Source: Scedosporium boydii
Taxonomy: Eukaryota; Ascomycota; Sordariomycetes; Microascales; Microascaceae
Length of the DNA stretch: 64,000 nucleotides
Assembly (NCBI GenBank): GCA_002221725.1
Contig: NJFT01000024.1
Location: forward strand, 62,001 to 126,000
Direction: 5' to 3'
Both the position numbers and the translations under genes were made by a program. Below, in pieces: positions 43,999 to 55,810 of this stretch. The notes below the pieces were generated by a model, which had not been told where the DNA came from, ran no database searches, and was given only the letters and a program-made list of their open reading frames with translations. Every line of letters starts with the position of its first letter. Position 1 is the first letter of the stretch.

Positions 43999-46435
43999 TC
44001 ACTCTCCCTCGGCAAGTGGCGAACCAATCGTGGACAGAATGAGCCTCGTAAACTCATCAAGGTCGGCGTAAGAAATCTTCCAGCTACTTCCCGCCAGTGG
44101 CTGTTGTATCATTCCCGGCCCAACACCGTGCCTTTCGTTTCTATCGGCGTCGATCTGGTTAAGAACTTGTTGCACTGTAAGTCTGCTCCGGGCTTCGGTA
44201 TTCGGATCCAGCTGGGCCTTGGCGATAAGCCACTCCTCAGCCGAGGAGGCATTCCATAGGGAATCAGGAGCTGGGAGAACCATGTTCCTTATGAGATTAT
44301 CGTCAAGCGGTTCGTAGTAGTATGCGTCTTGCCTTTGGGTCTTGCAAGATAGCGTGTTGATGGTGTTTACCAGGAAGAGCGTCCGACGAATAGTCTCGTT
44401 TATAATCCATTTTCTCCAGTTGGCTTCCTCACTGTCGCCGCCCGGAGGAGACTGAAGGTATTGCTGAATCAAGCGTCGTGTCATCTGAAATACGGAGCAT
44501 ATCATGTTAGCGCGGCGATCACAAATGGGCAACTTCGAAGTCGAAGAAGGGCGACATACCTTCAAGAAAAACACGTGCTGCAGTTCTGTAAGACGCACTT
44601 GGTCAGGGCTATTGCTAACGAAGAAGCCAAGGATCTGGTAAATACACATCGCGTGCACAACCGCCAACATATCGCCATCCGAACCGGACCATTTTTGCTG
44701 TCCTCCGCCAGGGAAGTCAGCCATGTAAGTCAAAAGATTCCGCGAGACGACGGGATAATACTAACAAATTCCTTGACGAGCGCTCCACTTTCCTCATTCA
44801 GAAGGTTGTAGACGTAATTCTTGCTCGTGGGAACAGAGGAATAAAAGGCACCGATGCAACAAAACGCCTTGGCCAGAGGCTCCGGTATGTCCCCGGTCGA
44901 GCAGCGATAGAGTTTGTGATGCACGAAAGGGGGGTACTCGCCGGGTCGAACCATTATCCTTGGGTAGCCGGAGATAATTCGAACGAGTTCTTCGCTGGAA
45001 GGGAATTTGAAGTAAGGGTAGGGAGAAGGGCGGGTCATATCATCCGGTTTGCCACGTAGGGTTAGAGATGTTTGGTCGTAGGAGGGTTTGGCAGCGTCGT
45101 GAAGCGTAGAGGGGCCTTGTCCGTCGCCTCGGGCTCCTCGAGAAAGATTGGGGTCAATGGCAATGAGATTCCTCGCGGAGGTGTCTAGTCTAAGATTCAA
45201 GTTATCTCTGGGCATTCCGGTCTGCAGATAACCCTCCATCGGCGCCTGCCCGGGGTCTAGAGCCGGAGTAATACGATTTCTCGACAAAACTCCCAGAGAC
45301 CCAAGGAGGTCAAAATTCAATTCGTCACCAGCAAGGCCGGTGGTCATGGAGGGATTGGTAACATTATCGTTAATTCCAGCTGGTCTACAGCCGTCCGGAG
45401 TCATGATCGTTCCCCTCGACGCCCAGGGGTCGTTTGCTTGCCACGGCTGAGGAGAGGACTCGGGATTGTCGCTCCGAGACGCGTCGAAAGGGTAAAAATT
45501 CCGCCTGAGCCAGCCTGGGCTCATTCCCGGGTCTCTAAACATCCCACTAGCTAGGCTCTCTGGGCTATCTTGCGCTGTCTGGGACTGGTCTATTGGCCAA
45601 TGGCCAAGATTCATATCCAGAGATGGGGACAAGCCCATGACATTCGAGGGAGAAGTTCGGAATGCATCGTCAAGATCCAGACTAGGATCTACAGAACTGC
45701 CGGCGTGAAGTGGTACATTCTCCCCAACACCCACAGGTCCTTCGGTTGCGAGTTGCTGAAATGGGTTCTGCTCATGCTGGGTCCCGGTTCCTGATCGTGG
45801 AGTCTGCGGATCGTTCTGAGGATGGGTCTTGTCGCTGGATGGGCCAGCTGCCGTCGTCGAAACGTACTGGCATCGTTTGTTCCTGTTGATGCATCGAGAA
45901 CAGGATGGCGTCCCTAGATCGCAGCCGAGCTTCGAAGTAGCACATGGAACACAGGACTTCTGCTTTGAAGTTTTTTGTCGGCTGGCTGCTTGGATACAAC
46001 GTCGTTGATGTTTATCTCTGTATTCCTCTGTTCAAGGACACGCGACCACACAGGCAGCCCAAGGTTAGCTTCACAACGCGACTATGCAGGTTAAAAGGAA
46101 CATAACATCCGCCCCCCCTCCTCTCATCCGGCCAAAGATACCCCCCCCTGGTAGCTTGAGTTACCAGCCAGGTGGTCAAACCGTATCTCCGCACACCTTG
46201 TCCCCATGGAGAAATGGCCGGCACTGTTATGCATAATCTCACCCGGCAGAAACGGCAACGACCCGCCAAGAAGGGAGAAAAAAAAAAGGATTCTCTCTCA
46301 CCGCGACTTACTCTGCGCAAACTCCTTGGGACAGTTCCCACAACGCCACGGTCCCTGCCGAGTGTTATCTCGCTTCTTACGAGACCCCGACTGACCTCCA
46401 GTCGAGCTATCGGACCCCGAAGCAGCCACCTGCAT
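43999..46435 (-). CDS. Composite zinc-finger transcription factor (C2HC finger plus Zn2Cys6)
   Basis: Nuclear regulator of 669 residues from four exons: 46312-46435, 44766-46027, 44560-44697 and 43999-44484. Introns are 284, 68 and 75 nt, all GT-AG, and phases agree. Exon 1 starts MQVAASGSDSSTGG. The first finger spans the exon 1/2 junction: Cys32, Cys35, His48 and Cys52 (C-x2-C-x12-H-x3-C), preceded by RKKRDNTRQGPW. Fifteen residues later comes a complete Zn2Cys6 cluster: Cys67, Cys70, Cys77, Cys84, Cys87 and Cys94. A Ser/Pro/Asp-rich linker follows. The C-terminal half resembles the fungal-specific TF middle homology region (LSEEL-like start, MICSVFQ intron, RRTLFLVNTINTLSCK). C2H2 plus Zn2Cys6 composites are known in ascomycetes, for example the melanin regulator Cmr1/Pig1, which has two C2H2 fingers. 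Target genes are unknown; no biosynthetic cluster adjoins. Confidence 0.85.
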
Positions 46436-49400
46436 GGCTATGCTGTGGAGCTTTGGAGAGTACCGAGAACAGAAAAGAAACGGGAAGGATTCGGATACGA
46501 AGAGAAGTCGAGCGAGACTGCCGTCGATCCATGTACAAGGTACATCTGGAGGTCAAGTGGCAGTGAGATAGAGAGTTACAGCAGGACAATCTCGGAGCCC
46601 AGCAGACACGGGAATCGGAGGAAAGATAACGGCAATGCAATGTAGTTGTATAATAGCAAGATGTGACTAGGGCTTCCTACCCAGAAGTTAAGACACGGGG
46701 TCGAGCTGCTGGCCAGAACCTTCTGTCTAAGACGCCACACGGCCTGGGATGATGCACCGGCCGTAACAGGACGGGGGTGGTAGTAAGACAGCGGATGAGG
46801 GAGTGGAGGTAGCACCTGGGTCCTGGGTAGTAGTATAATCGAGGCAGGGGAGAAGTACGTATGCGTACGTGCGACAGGGAGGGGGGAAGATGGATGAGCA
46901 GGGCGTTTCCAGGATCACGCGGCGACAGCCCTTATTGTTGGTTGTGCATGTATGGGATAAGCCTATAAGGCCATGACGGCCCTCCCAAGCCTCCGGACGT
47001 GTGGAGGGACGTATGTATGTGCGTGTGGAGAGGAGTACGAGTACGTGACTACGAGAGGACACATCCTGCAGCATGATTCTGCTAGGCTCTGCGCGCAAAC
47101 TTTGTGCGCAGGTAGCTCCAACCAACAGGTATACTCCAAGTATTTAGACGAAGTATTTTCTTTACTGGCCGTGCCGGACTTGGACGTGGGCTGGCTGGAC
47201 AGCCGTGGTCCACGGCCCCGGCTCGGTGTACCTTAGAATTTCCTAGTACGGCGAGGAGTTGATCTCGCAATTCTGTATGTGGATATCATCATCTGCAGCC
47301 AGTCCCAGCGAACTGTTTGAAATATCTTATATCCGATATATTCGCGATAGATTGATATTTAAGCTTGTATCGGGGCAATCGCGAGACTGCATGTCATCAG
47401 CGTCCTGCAGACTCGCGTGCTCTCCAACTCCGAGCGGGACCTAGACTTTGCTACCACCACCTCATCAATGCAGGAAATTTTTATTTTACTCTATTTTTCC
47501 TTAGTGGGGAAATATGGCCTCTTTTCAGCTGTCTTGCGAGGGTCTTATTTGTCGACATCATGATATGATGATATCCCTATGGTTATTGACACAATATATC
47601 GTCTCCGTCGTGCTTCGAGACTAATAACACTCGCCTCTCCACTCAGTCTCAAGAGAATCATGAACAACCTCGGTACGGCTTCAACTAATGCAGTCTTTAC
47701 TGCCTCCAGTCGAAGTTTCGTTGCTTCTAGGGATGAAGCTTTTTTCCTTTTCTCTTTCGCCTCGGGCTGGTGAAAGCGGACCCCCCACGATTCGATCCCT
47801 CCCCACACAGCAGACGTGCCTGATGCTACCCGAAACCGAGCCGAACTCTGACCATTCTTCAGACGAGCCTGGTCAATTTCCACTCTTTGTCTTACATTGC
47901 GTACCTAGATGAGTATGTCGAAGTACGTTGGGATTAGCTTTCGTTACGGGGATCCTAGAAGCACGGCTTGGTATCCACACTTGCCCCGGAGTCTCTCGTC
48001 CCTAAGCCCTAACGAGGCGAGGAACTAGCCACACTTCACCGAGAACCAGACGAGCCGATGTTTAGAAAGAAAGCGTAAGGGCTTAAGGGGCTTGAGCTGA
48101 AGTAGAAACACCTCTAGAGTTACGGCCCTGCCCACTTTTGATAGGTTTGGCTTACAAAAGGCCGAGAAGAAATCGTAGTTTGATGGTGAATACGCGACTG
48201 AGTTGAAGAATTAGGCTGTAATCATTTCCCCCTTGGAATTGGAGCCAAATAAAGAAAAGGAGTTGAGAGTAGAGTTGTGTACTTTGTAGACCGTTAGCCA
48301 CTGATCATTGGCGTCCCTATCCCATCGAGTAGAGAATCAATGTCCAACCTAGTAGCAGGGTCGGATGTCATCATACTGTCCAGTGATTCCGTTGAACATG
48401 TTGTCAGTATAGGTTGTAAACACGCGAGGGGGGAGGTCGATCCTTGCGCCAAGGGCCCGGACCCAGAGGCATTGATCATGGTAGAACTAGCAGGACCGAA
48501 AGGCACAGCACAGATCTATACCATCAACAGCACACTGAGTCGTTCTTCGTAGACGGGACTCGTCGGCCAAACGAAATCCACCCAGCCTTAGGCGAGAGGC
48601 AAGTCCACGAACCGTCGAGCTTCATTTAGAAAACGATAGTGCTGTACAGCCATTGACGAGTGGAGACAAAGAGCACTAGTCGCTCTATAACATGGAGGTT
48701 TGCCATCGAGCTAGGACCCCCGAGGAAACGAAACGACCTTCTCGAACCGTAGAACGATTTTGAAGTGTCCGCGGGCTCGTTGCCGGTCCGAATCTACCCA
48801 CGGCTGGCAAGATTTGCAACCCAAACATACACCCAAACCATCGAGAACATTCCATCGACCACGTCGGCCATCCTCGATTGTATTGGAGCGACGGCAATGC
48901 AGTACCCTCGATGGAGCGTTTCAGGGCAACCAGTTGCGGCCTCGTTGCGATGGTTCTCCTTGCTCCGCGGGATCTGAGGGGCGAACATGATCCCTTCAAC
49001 TGACGAAAGAACACCCTTCGTTTGTTCAGTTTGTTCCCTTTATCGACTATATGCTGCGAGAACCGATACTTGCCGCCGGGTCCGTCGAGAATAGTTTCCC
49101 TTGGGATCTGTTGCGCTGTTACCTCCCTCGAAGACTCGTCCATTTCGAGGGAAATACGATTACGTGGCTCCTCCTCATCCTCCCCTCAAAAAAGCTCGAC
49201 CTGGAAACTCGAACACCTCCTTCTACCATCCCTTCCACGCTTTTAACAAACTAAACTTGCTGCTGGCAAGAGAATCACAGAATACGCTCGAGACTACCCG
49301 ACCACACGACGAGAGATACCTAGCAGCTGGGCCCAGTGCCATCCAACGACACCGTCGCCCCCAAAGAACAAGGAACATATCAGGCTCTGAACAGTGCCAT

Positions 49401-50052
49401 CGGCCCCGGGGCAGTCCCGGAACGAACATCGACTCCTCAAACGACTATACTTCCCTCCGAGCGGCGGGCACGACACCTAGTAACGATACCCGATCATCCC
49501 TTTCCTACGATAGCACCGAATTGCCTCGTTCGACCGACCATTCCTACGTGAAAACCTTTCCTCCGAGCCCGAGTTCGACCTCCGCTGGATGGAGACTCGA
49601 ACGCTTTACCAATTTACGAAAAGGACCGCAAAAGTCGAAAGAGCCATCTTTGTTACCTTCCTACTACCTTTCTTGAGTTCCATCCAGGCTACTTTAGAAC
49701 TATGTCCCTTCTCCCGTACCTCTCCGCAGCCCGATCTTCGCGACACCATGCTTGAACTCTAAACTCGACAAAAAGGAGAGGGCAAGCACATTCGAAACCA
49801 CCATAGGCTACTCGAGTCTTCCCAGGTACCCCGCCGATATCGAACAGAAATTTCCATTCGTTTCTCTCACTCTCAAGATAACACCCCTCGAAAAGTCTGA
49901 CACAATTATCTTACCTGCCTAGATAACGTTCCTCAGGCTACCCTACCTAGAATCCTCGATACAATCTTAGTGAAGCTCTAAAACCCTCTCTGGGAATTAG
50001 GTCCTCACCTCTGGGTACAGAAATATGAGAAGGGATTTCCTTCCGAGAGACA

Positions 50053-50193
50053 ATGGCTAGAACTTCTAGTACCGAAGAGAAGCCAATTACAGTGAAGGAT
50101 AAAAGAAAGAAAGACCAAGGAAAGACGAGGAGTAGTAGGGAGACGAAGGAGAAAAAGAAGAGGAAACAAGACAAAAAAAGGAAAAGAAGATAA
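50053..50193 (+). other. Short Lys/Arg-rich open frame in a purine tract
   Basis: ATG 50053 opens 46 codons ending at TAA 50191-50193. The peptide begins MARTSSTEEKPITVKD and ends QDKKRKRR. The composition follows from the homopurine DNA, so it may be chance. It would be a strong nuclear-localisation-like peptide if translated, or a terminal exon of an unrecognised gene. Confidence 0.15.
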
Positions 50194-51095
50194 CGTTGGT
50201 GGTTCGAGTCCGTTATGTGGTTCGAACCCAGATACTATATTTTGGGGATCCCAGAAGTTCAAGTACCCTGAGGAGTGCCTCCCAAAGATCCCACGGGTTC
50301 CTTGTAACGAGACTTCTTCGCTACTTCAATGCTCCATCCCACATGAGCGCTTGAGGACATCATTGATGCTTCGATGTAGTCAAGTCCTTTGGGTGATTAC
50401 GGTGGATTCTATCATAACCTTACATTCTGTCCATTTCTTTTCTTTGTCAATCAAGGAAGAGAATGTTAGCCTGTGGATTAAGGTATATAGGCTGAGATTC
50501 GGCTCTGTTGTTTCTAGTGAAGAAAGGCTTGAGACGCTAGAGAGCATACTAACGAGATTCTTTGCGGACTTGTAGTACTGGAGGTTGTTGGCGGGAACAG
50601 ATAAAAGAGAGGAGACATAGAAGAGGAGGTATCGAATCACTATCACACAGTGAAGCACCGTACCCGGAGAGATTGCGAAGTGGATGTCGAAGGTTCCGGT
50701 GTGATATGGACGTGGGCTGTCCATGGATATGCAGGGAAGTTTGTACTAAATAAGAGCACGGCCACCTACATGATGGAAGACCTAGCTATGCCTCGACGGA
50801 AACATCAAGGCATGGCTTGAAGTAGACTTCTTCACAGCAGGGAATAACTCTTGTAACTCTTGCCTTATAAGGCCCGGTTGGTTCAGGAGGCTAAACCTTC
50901 CAAACTTCTTCTCCCATAATGTCTCCCTGCATTGTATTACCAGAATCCAGAACACCCGGCCAATATCTTGTCACAACTCGGACCCAGGACATACCACCGG
51001 ACCAAGCAACAGGGATTATTCGCCCACAGTAGCGATACGGATATTGACCACAGATCTAGATCGAGGGGCCTGGTTCACTGAGCTTGTATCCTTCG

Positions 51096-51500
51096 TCACG
51101 ATCTATGTGGATGTGCCGCGTAAGCACTATCCCTCATACCTTGGACTGTCTGGGTTCTGGCGCCAATACTGGCGGCCTTGGTTGCGCGGTAGATGGTGTA
51201 TCCCCAACTGAACGGCACGTGTGGCGTCTGGAGTGGTGTTTTCGTCGAGGAACCGGAGGGAATAGAAGGCAGGACGTCCTCTAGCAGGGCCGGGTCCGTA
51301 GATTTCACGATGGGCACCGAAGCCAATCGACTCGAATTTAGGTGGTGCCCTGGGGTTATGCCCGAGGGGCCGGGTTGGTGGACATTGTACGAGAGAGTTT
51401 CAATGCTATGTGTGAGATGTGTCGAATTAGCAATGGTAACAAGGGCAAGAACAGCGATTGATATCTTCACTTGACTTTCTTGGGACCAGCAATTAAGCAT
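51096..51500 (-). pseudogene. Possible relic of a secreted-protein gene
   Basis: A frame of 134 codons whose N-terminus (SQVKISIAVLALVTIANS) looks like a signal peptide. It contains HVPFSWGYTIYRATK, a motif style seen in some fungal hypothetical families, then loses protein character near its end. The neighbouring minus-strand frame continues with other protein-like sequence, which would need a splice or frameshift to join. No start-to-stop gene can be built with confidence. It may be a spliced gene, a relic or chance. Confidence 0.22.
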
Positions 51501-52445
51501 CCACCCGTGCTCCTCTCATCGATGTTGGCAGCCTAACAGGAAACGACTGAGCTTTAGGAGCAGTATTTCCAAGAAAGCTGGAAACACCTTCATCTGTGAT
51601 CAAGGCGATCTACAGAATCCTGGAACATTCACATTCACAGACTCTCTACTGATGCTATTGACCAATTCCCTTAGCATTCCTGGATAACCTTAATTTCAGG
51701 GAAATACTCAAAACGGGAACTACCTTAGATCCCCTCAATACCAATTTCAACTACACAATGTCACTGGCACGGGCTGGTACCTTGTCCAAAACGCTGTTAT
51801 AGTGTTTTGGGGCTCGGAGGTGGCGCCGTTGAGAATGTCCGATCCGACTCGGAGGAGAATAACTCGGGCTTGGCCTGACCGCGTCGGATATCTACGACCT
51901 GCATCTACCTTAACTTGACTTCCACACCCTACACGCACTGAGGAACCAGGAAAGGAATACACTAGTGTTTCTCTATATTTGATGTTCTTGCGTAGAGTCC
52001 AGAGACTAAACAAGTGATTATGGCAGTTCCGGTCTATCTTTACTCTAATCCATGAGGAGGGAACCGGGGCATTGACTTGGGTACTAGCCCTGCTAAAAGT
52101 GTGTAAATCCATGCTTCTGCCATCCATGATAGACTGGAAGCTCTGTTGCCGACGGGCGTGTCCTACAAGTTCAAATTTTCGCAATGCCCGGGTTTGATTC
52201 CGTCACGCAAATGAGTAGGTTTAACTCCGTGATCTAGTTTCAATACTTATTCCATTACATCCAACAGTTCAATTCAAGCTATTCCTGTTTCGTAGAACAT
52301 CGAGTTTCCCTTGCGGAGCAAGTAAAAGAATAAATAGAGAGTGAAAGAACCAGAAGTAGCCTTACGTATTCTCCATTTGGAATATCAACTCAATCCTGAG
52401 CTCCTTCACAGAAATCAAATATAGAAGAAACACGGACTCGTCAAG

Positions 52446-54240
52446 ATGGCGGATAAAATCGGCCCGCAAACGGCCTGGTATCATGACAGAGGCTTGAGGA
52501 CACTCTACCTCCTCTTGCCCGTTGTTATCCTCAGCAGCTCATACCAAGGCTTCGATGGCATGATAATGAACGGATTGCAGCTTCTGCCTTCATGGCAAGA
52601 AGGTATCATGCCACAGTTTCCCTCAAGTAGTACCCCCTAGGCTCACCTAACTAACACTTCATGTTCTCTCGTCCAGAGTTCGACCACCCAAAGGGACCGG
52701 TGCTAGGTCTACTCAACTCTATCCAAACTGTGGGAGCTATGGTAGCTTTGCCCCTCATCGGCTGGCTAGTCGACAAAGTTGGCCGTCGCAAGGCTATCGC
52801 GTTCGGCGCTTCCTGGACTTGCCTTGGCGCTGTTCTTCAGGGTTCCTCCAAGCACATCGCACAGTTCGTCATCTCCCGATTTCTTATCGGCTGGGGCCTT
52901 GCATTCACCGTAGTGGCTGCACCATCACTTCTGGCCGAACTGGCTCTACCGAAACACCGAGGTACAATCCTGTCATATTTTCCGACGGCATGGTATACTG
53001 GGGCCATCATCGCTGCGTGGACCACGTATGGGACTCAGTTTATTCAGAACTCATGGTCATGGCGGATTCCCAGTCTTCTGCAAGCTGCTCCTGCTATAAT
53101 CCAGATCACGTTGATCTGGTTCGTGCCCGAGAGCCCCCGGTGGCTAGTCTCGAAAGGCCAAGGAGCGAAAGCCAAGGAGGTTCTTACCAAATATCACGCG
53201 AATGGTGATGCTACCAACCCCATTATTGAACTTGAATATCAACAGATCAAGCAAGCGATTCTCCAGGATGCCCAGTATCGACGCCAGGGAAGCTACGCGG
53301 ACCTTATTCGGACCAAGCCAAATAGGAGGCGGCTCATAATTATCACATTCTGCGGTCTTTTCTTAGAGGTAGGCTGCCGTCCAACTTGATAACATCAGTG
53401 AAAATGCTAATCCGTCTCCATTATAGATATCCGGAAATGGCCTAGTTCAATACTACCTCCATTCTGTTCTCAACAGCATTGGCATTACCAAAACTATCGA
53501 GCAAACCACCATCAACGGCTGCCTCTCCATTTATAACTTTGTCTTGGCCGTTGGCGCATCATTCTTTGTCGAGAGAGTCGGTCGCCGAAAGCTGTTCCTG
53601 ATTTCCACCACTGGCATGTTTCTAGCCTTTATTCTCTGGACAACCTTTGCTGCATGTAAGTCGTCGATACAATGTCGCCCCCTTGGACTTTCGACTGACC
53701 TTTGCCACGAAGTGTACACCACCCATGGCACTCAAAACTTTGCTGTTGGTGTCCTCGTTTCCATCTTCCTCTCCAACGGTGCATACGATGTCGGTTGGAC
53801 CCCTCTCTGGGCATACCCGGCCGAACTCCTCCCGTACGAGATTCGAGCTCGCGGTGTTGCCTACCAGACCGGTATCATGCATGCCGCCGGCTTCTTTTCG
53901 ACCTTTGTAAACCCGATCGGACTCCAGAACGCTGGGTGGAAGTACTATATTGCCTATATCGTTTATACATTCCTCGAGGTAGGAGCTCACTTACCTGCAG
54001 TTGGGTATGAACCATACTGACAAACCTTTCTGACAGCTCATTGCCGTGTGGTACTTCTTCGTTGAAACGCGCGGCTACACTCTTGAGGAGATCAGCACCA
54101 TCTTCGAGACTGAGGGACTTACCTGGAAACAGAGGCGTAATCTCAAGCCGCCCACCTCACTTCAAGATTCGAGCTCGGTCGAGGAGCAGGGGGAGACGCC
54201 GAAAAAGTCGGATGTAATCGTTTCTAAAGAACAGTTGTGA
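52446..54240 (+). CDS. MFS sugar transporter (lactose permease/hexose transporter type)
   Basis: Plasma-membrane proton symporter family with 12 expected TM helices, 515 residues. Five exons: 52446-52602, 52677-53368, 53427-53655, 53713-53978 and 54037-54240, with introns of 57-74 nt that agree in phase. Sugar-porter signatures are present: SSYQGFDGMIMNGLQ in TM1, WLVDKVGRRKAIAFG after TM2, RFLIGWGLAF, PESPRWLVSKGQ before the central loop, FFVERVGRRKLFLIS after TM8, PAELLPYEIRARG and WYFFVETRGYTLEEIS near the end. The cytosolic tail is Lys/Glu-rich. The substrate cannot be read from the sequence; the AYDVGWTPLWAYPAELLP block and the start resemble fungal lactose/cellodextrin permease-like members. 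No glycosidase gene adjoins. The 57-nt intron at 53656-53712 is inferred from phase and a CTGAC branch site. Confidence 0.92.
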
Positions 54241-54544
54241 AGTGCTAGTCTGTTTGTGGAGATTGGGATGAGACTTACAAGGAGCAACCAATCCTAGACG
54301 GACTTTTAACAGTTTCTAGTATGGGATAACGTCAAGGCAGTAACCGGAAGGGTCGAGGGGAGAGGTAGATTGCTGGATCAATGATAGTTATTTTCAATTC
54401 TTGGGCAAACTTAGCCAGCTTACATTCTATTAAGAAAGAGCGAGAAAGCTAGGTGTGCGACTAAGAGCCGGGTGGTGAGGAAACAGATCGTTACCCGGAG
54501 GTAAGTTTGCTCCCGCGTTGGCGGTCTTCGTCCTGCGAGAAAAG
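54241..54544. other. Convergent intergenic region
   Basis: About 300 bp of 3' flank between the transporter and the small CxxC ORF. No supported feature. Confidence 0.5.
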
Positions 54545-54760
54545 TTATTCACTCATATCATCTGGTATCTCCTCGTGATAATCTTCAAATAACTGTTTTC
54601 TTCCACTGGGAGGATCGCAGATATCGCATTGTATCTTACTAGCGATGGACTTGATTTTTTTCGTGATGCGGAATTTTGGACCGCGGTCGAAAAGAGACAT
54701 TTTGGCGATAAGCCTCTCGCAGACAGCACAGCGAACGTCGTAGAAGAACGGCCTCGCCAT
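54545..54760 (-). CDS. Small protein with two CxxC pairs, unrecognised
   Basis: Intronless frame of 71 residues beginning MARPFFYDVRCAVCERL. It has Cys11-x2-Cys14 and Cys45-x2-Cys48 separated by a basic helix-like stretch (FRITKKIKSIASK), and an acidic end (EIPDDMSE). Four cysteines in two pairs suggest a zinc-binding knuckle. The gene is short, so chance cannot be excluded. It lies 305 bp from the F-box gene on the same strand and could be an unlinked terminal exon. Function is not assigned. Confidence 0.35.
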   Translation of the reverse strand: MARPFFYDVRCAVCERLIAKMSLFDRGPKFRITKKIKSIASKIQCDICDPPSGRKQLFEDYHEEIPDDMSE

Positions 54761-55065
54761 GATGCGGTGGTTGAAGGTGTGGTTGAAGGTGATGGCGATT
54801 GTGGTAGACAGTGGTATGGTCGAGTTGCTTCCGAGAGGGCAGGACGGGATTTAAATAGACAATATTGAACCAACTCTCAATGTCTTATTATTAAAAGGAC
54901 AATGCTCTTGTCCCTAAAAGCAACCCCATGCCCAAATACTTTGTTAGGCACGTATCAATGAACGCAGACCATGCCCGCTTTGTCCCAATGACTCCCGACT
55001 CCAAAGACAAAACATATATCCGATTTCAACAAGGCAAATAACTAGCACACTTTCCATGCTTCCAT
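54761..55065. other. Intergenic region
   Basis: This 305 bp lies between two minus-strand genes: the 3' flank of the F-box gene and the upstream side of the CxxC ORF. No supported feature. Confidence 0.5.
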
Positions 55066-55810
55066 TTACCCTAGAGACAATGGGGGAACAGAAGCCGTTG
55101 CTGCTTCTTGGTCAGACTGCCTAGACCTCAGCAATTCAGAGATCCAAGCACCGCAGCAGAGAAGCGGTATCGCCCCCACAATTAACCACCAAAGCTCAGC
55201 CGTCAGGGTAGTTCGCAGCCATCTCGCCCAGCGGAGGGCCGGGGAGCGGCGGTGGACGCAGACCTTGGTACCGTAGATGAGACAACCGAGGTCTGGTCTG
55301 GACTCGCACTCGATGTGTTCTCTTCTCCGTTTCATCAAAAGACTGTGTGTATTGTCAGCGTGCGGGACTTGAATGAGCGTTGTCTGGAAGCAATGGGTGA
55401 AAGAAAAATAGGAACAAAGAAACAAAAGAATGGTGGTAAAAGACATACGCTACACTTCCTCTGCAAAATCTGACGTCACTTCCAAGATCACATCGTCCAT
55501 TGTTGGGGCACTCCAGATGCAGACGTCTTCGCTGCATGAGCCACTCAACTTTGAGTGTGACCCCAGTATACACAAGGTCATGGAAGTAGCGGTTGACATG
55601 CTTCAGTGAGAGTGCATCTGGATAAATGAGATATTCGGCTATTTGAATGTGAAGCTCCGGTGGCAAGTCCATAAAGGTGGGGCCGGCTGACAGCGAAGAG
55701 GTTTGGATCGGCGGCGGAGTCGTCGGGGTCGCAGTTTGAGTTTCTGGGTGAGATGCGGGTTTCGCTCCCGGCAGAGCGGGACGGCGGAGACGCAGGAAGG
55801 ACGTGGACAT
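55066..55810 (-). CDS. F-box protein with C-terminal TM segment
   Basis: Two exons, 55449-55810 and 55066-55342, with a 106-nt GT-AG intron; the split codon keeps frame and gives 212 residues. The F-box begins at about residue 47 (MDLPPELHIQIAEYLIYPD, then ALSLKHVNRYFHDLV) and would recruit the protein to an SCF ubiquitin ligase through Skp1. Downstream, two related Cys-containing segments occur: RRRLHLECPNNGRCDLG before the intron and RRREHIECESRPDLGCLI after it. A hydrophobic segment near the end (LWWLIVGAIPLLCCGAWI) suggests a membrane anchor. Members of this short fungal F-box family commonly have such a layout. Targets are unknown. Confidence 0.8.

Larger units (their letters stand above)
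46436..52445. other. Gene-poor region of 6 kb
   Basis: No gene here convinces me. There are short Ser-rich frames (for example 49101-49676), a purine-rich tract (about 50090-50196) that includes a 46-codon Lys/Arg-rich frame, and a possible gene relic at 51096-51500. I found no terminal repeats or integrase/transposase motifs. Confidence 0.45.

Noticed and set aside
50197..50230. tRNA B-box-like GGTTCGAGTCC
   Set aside because: No A-box, acceptor stem or cloverleaf can be formed around it on either strand.
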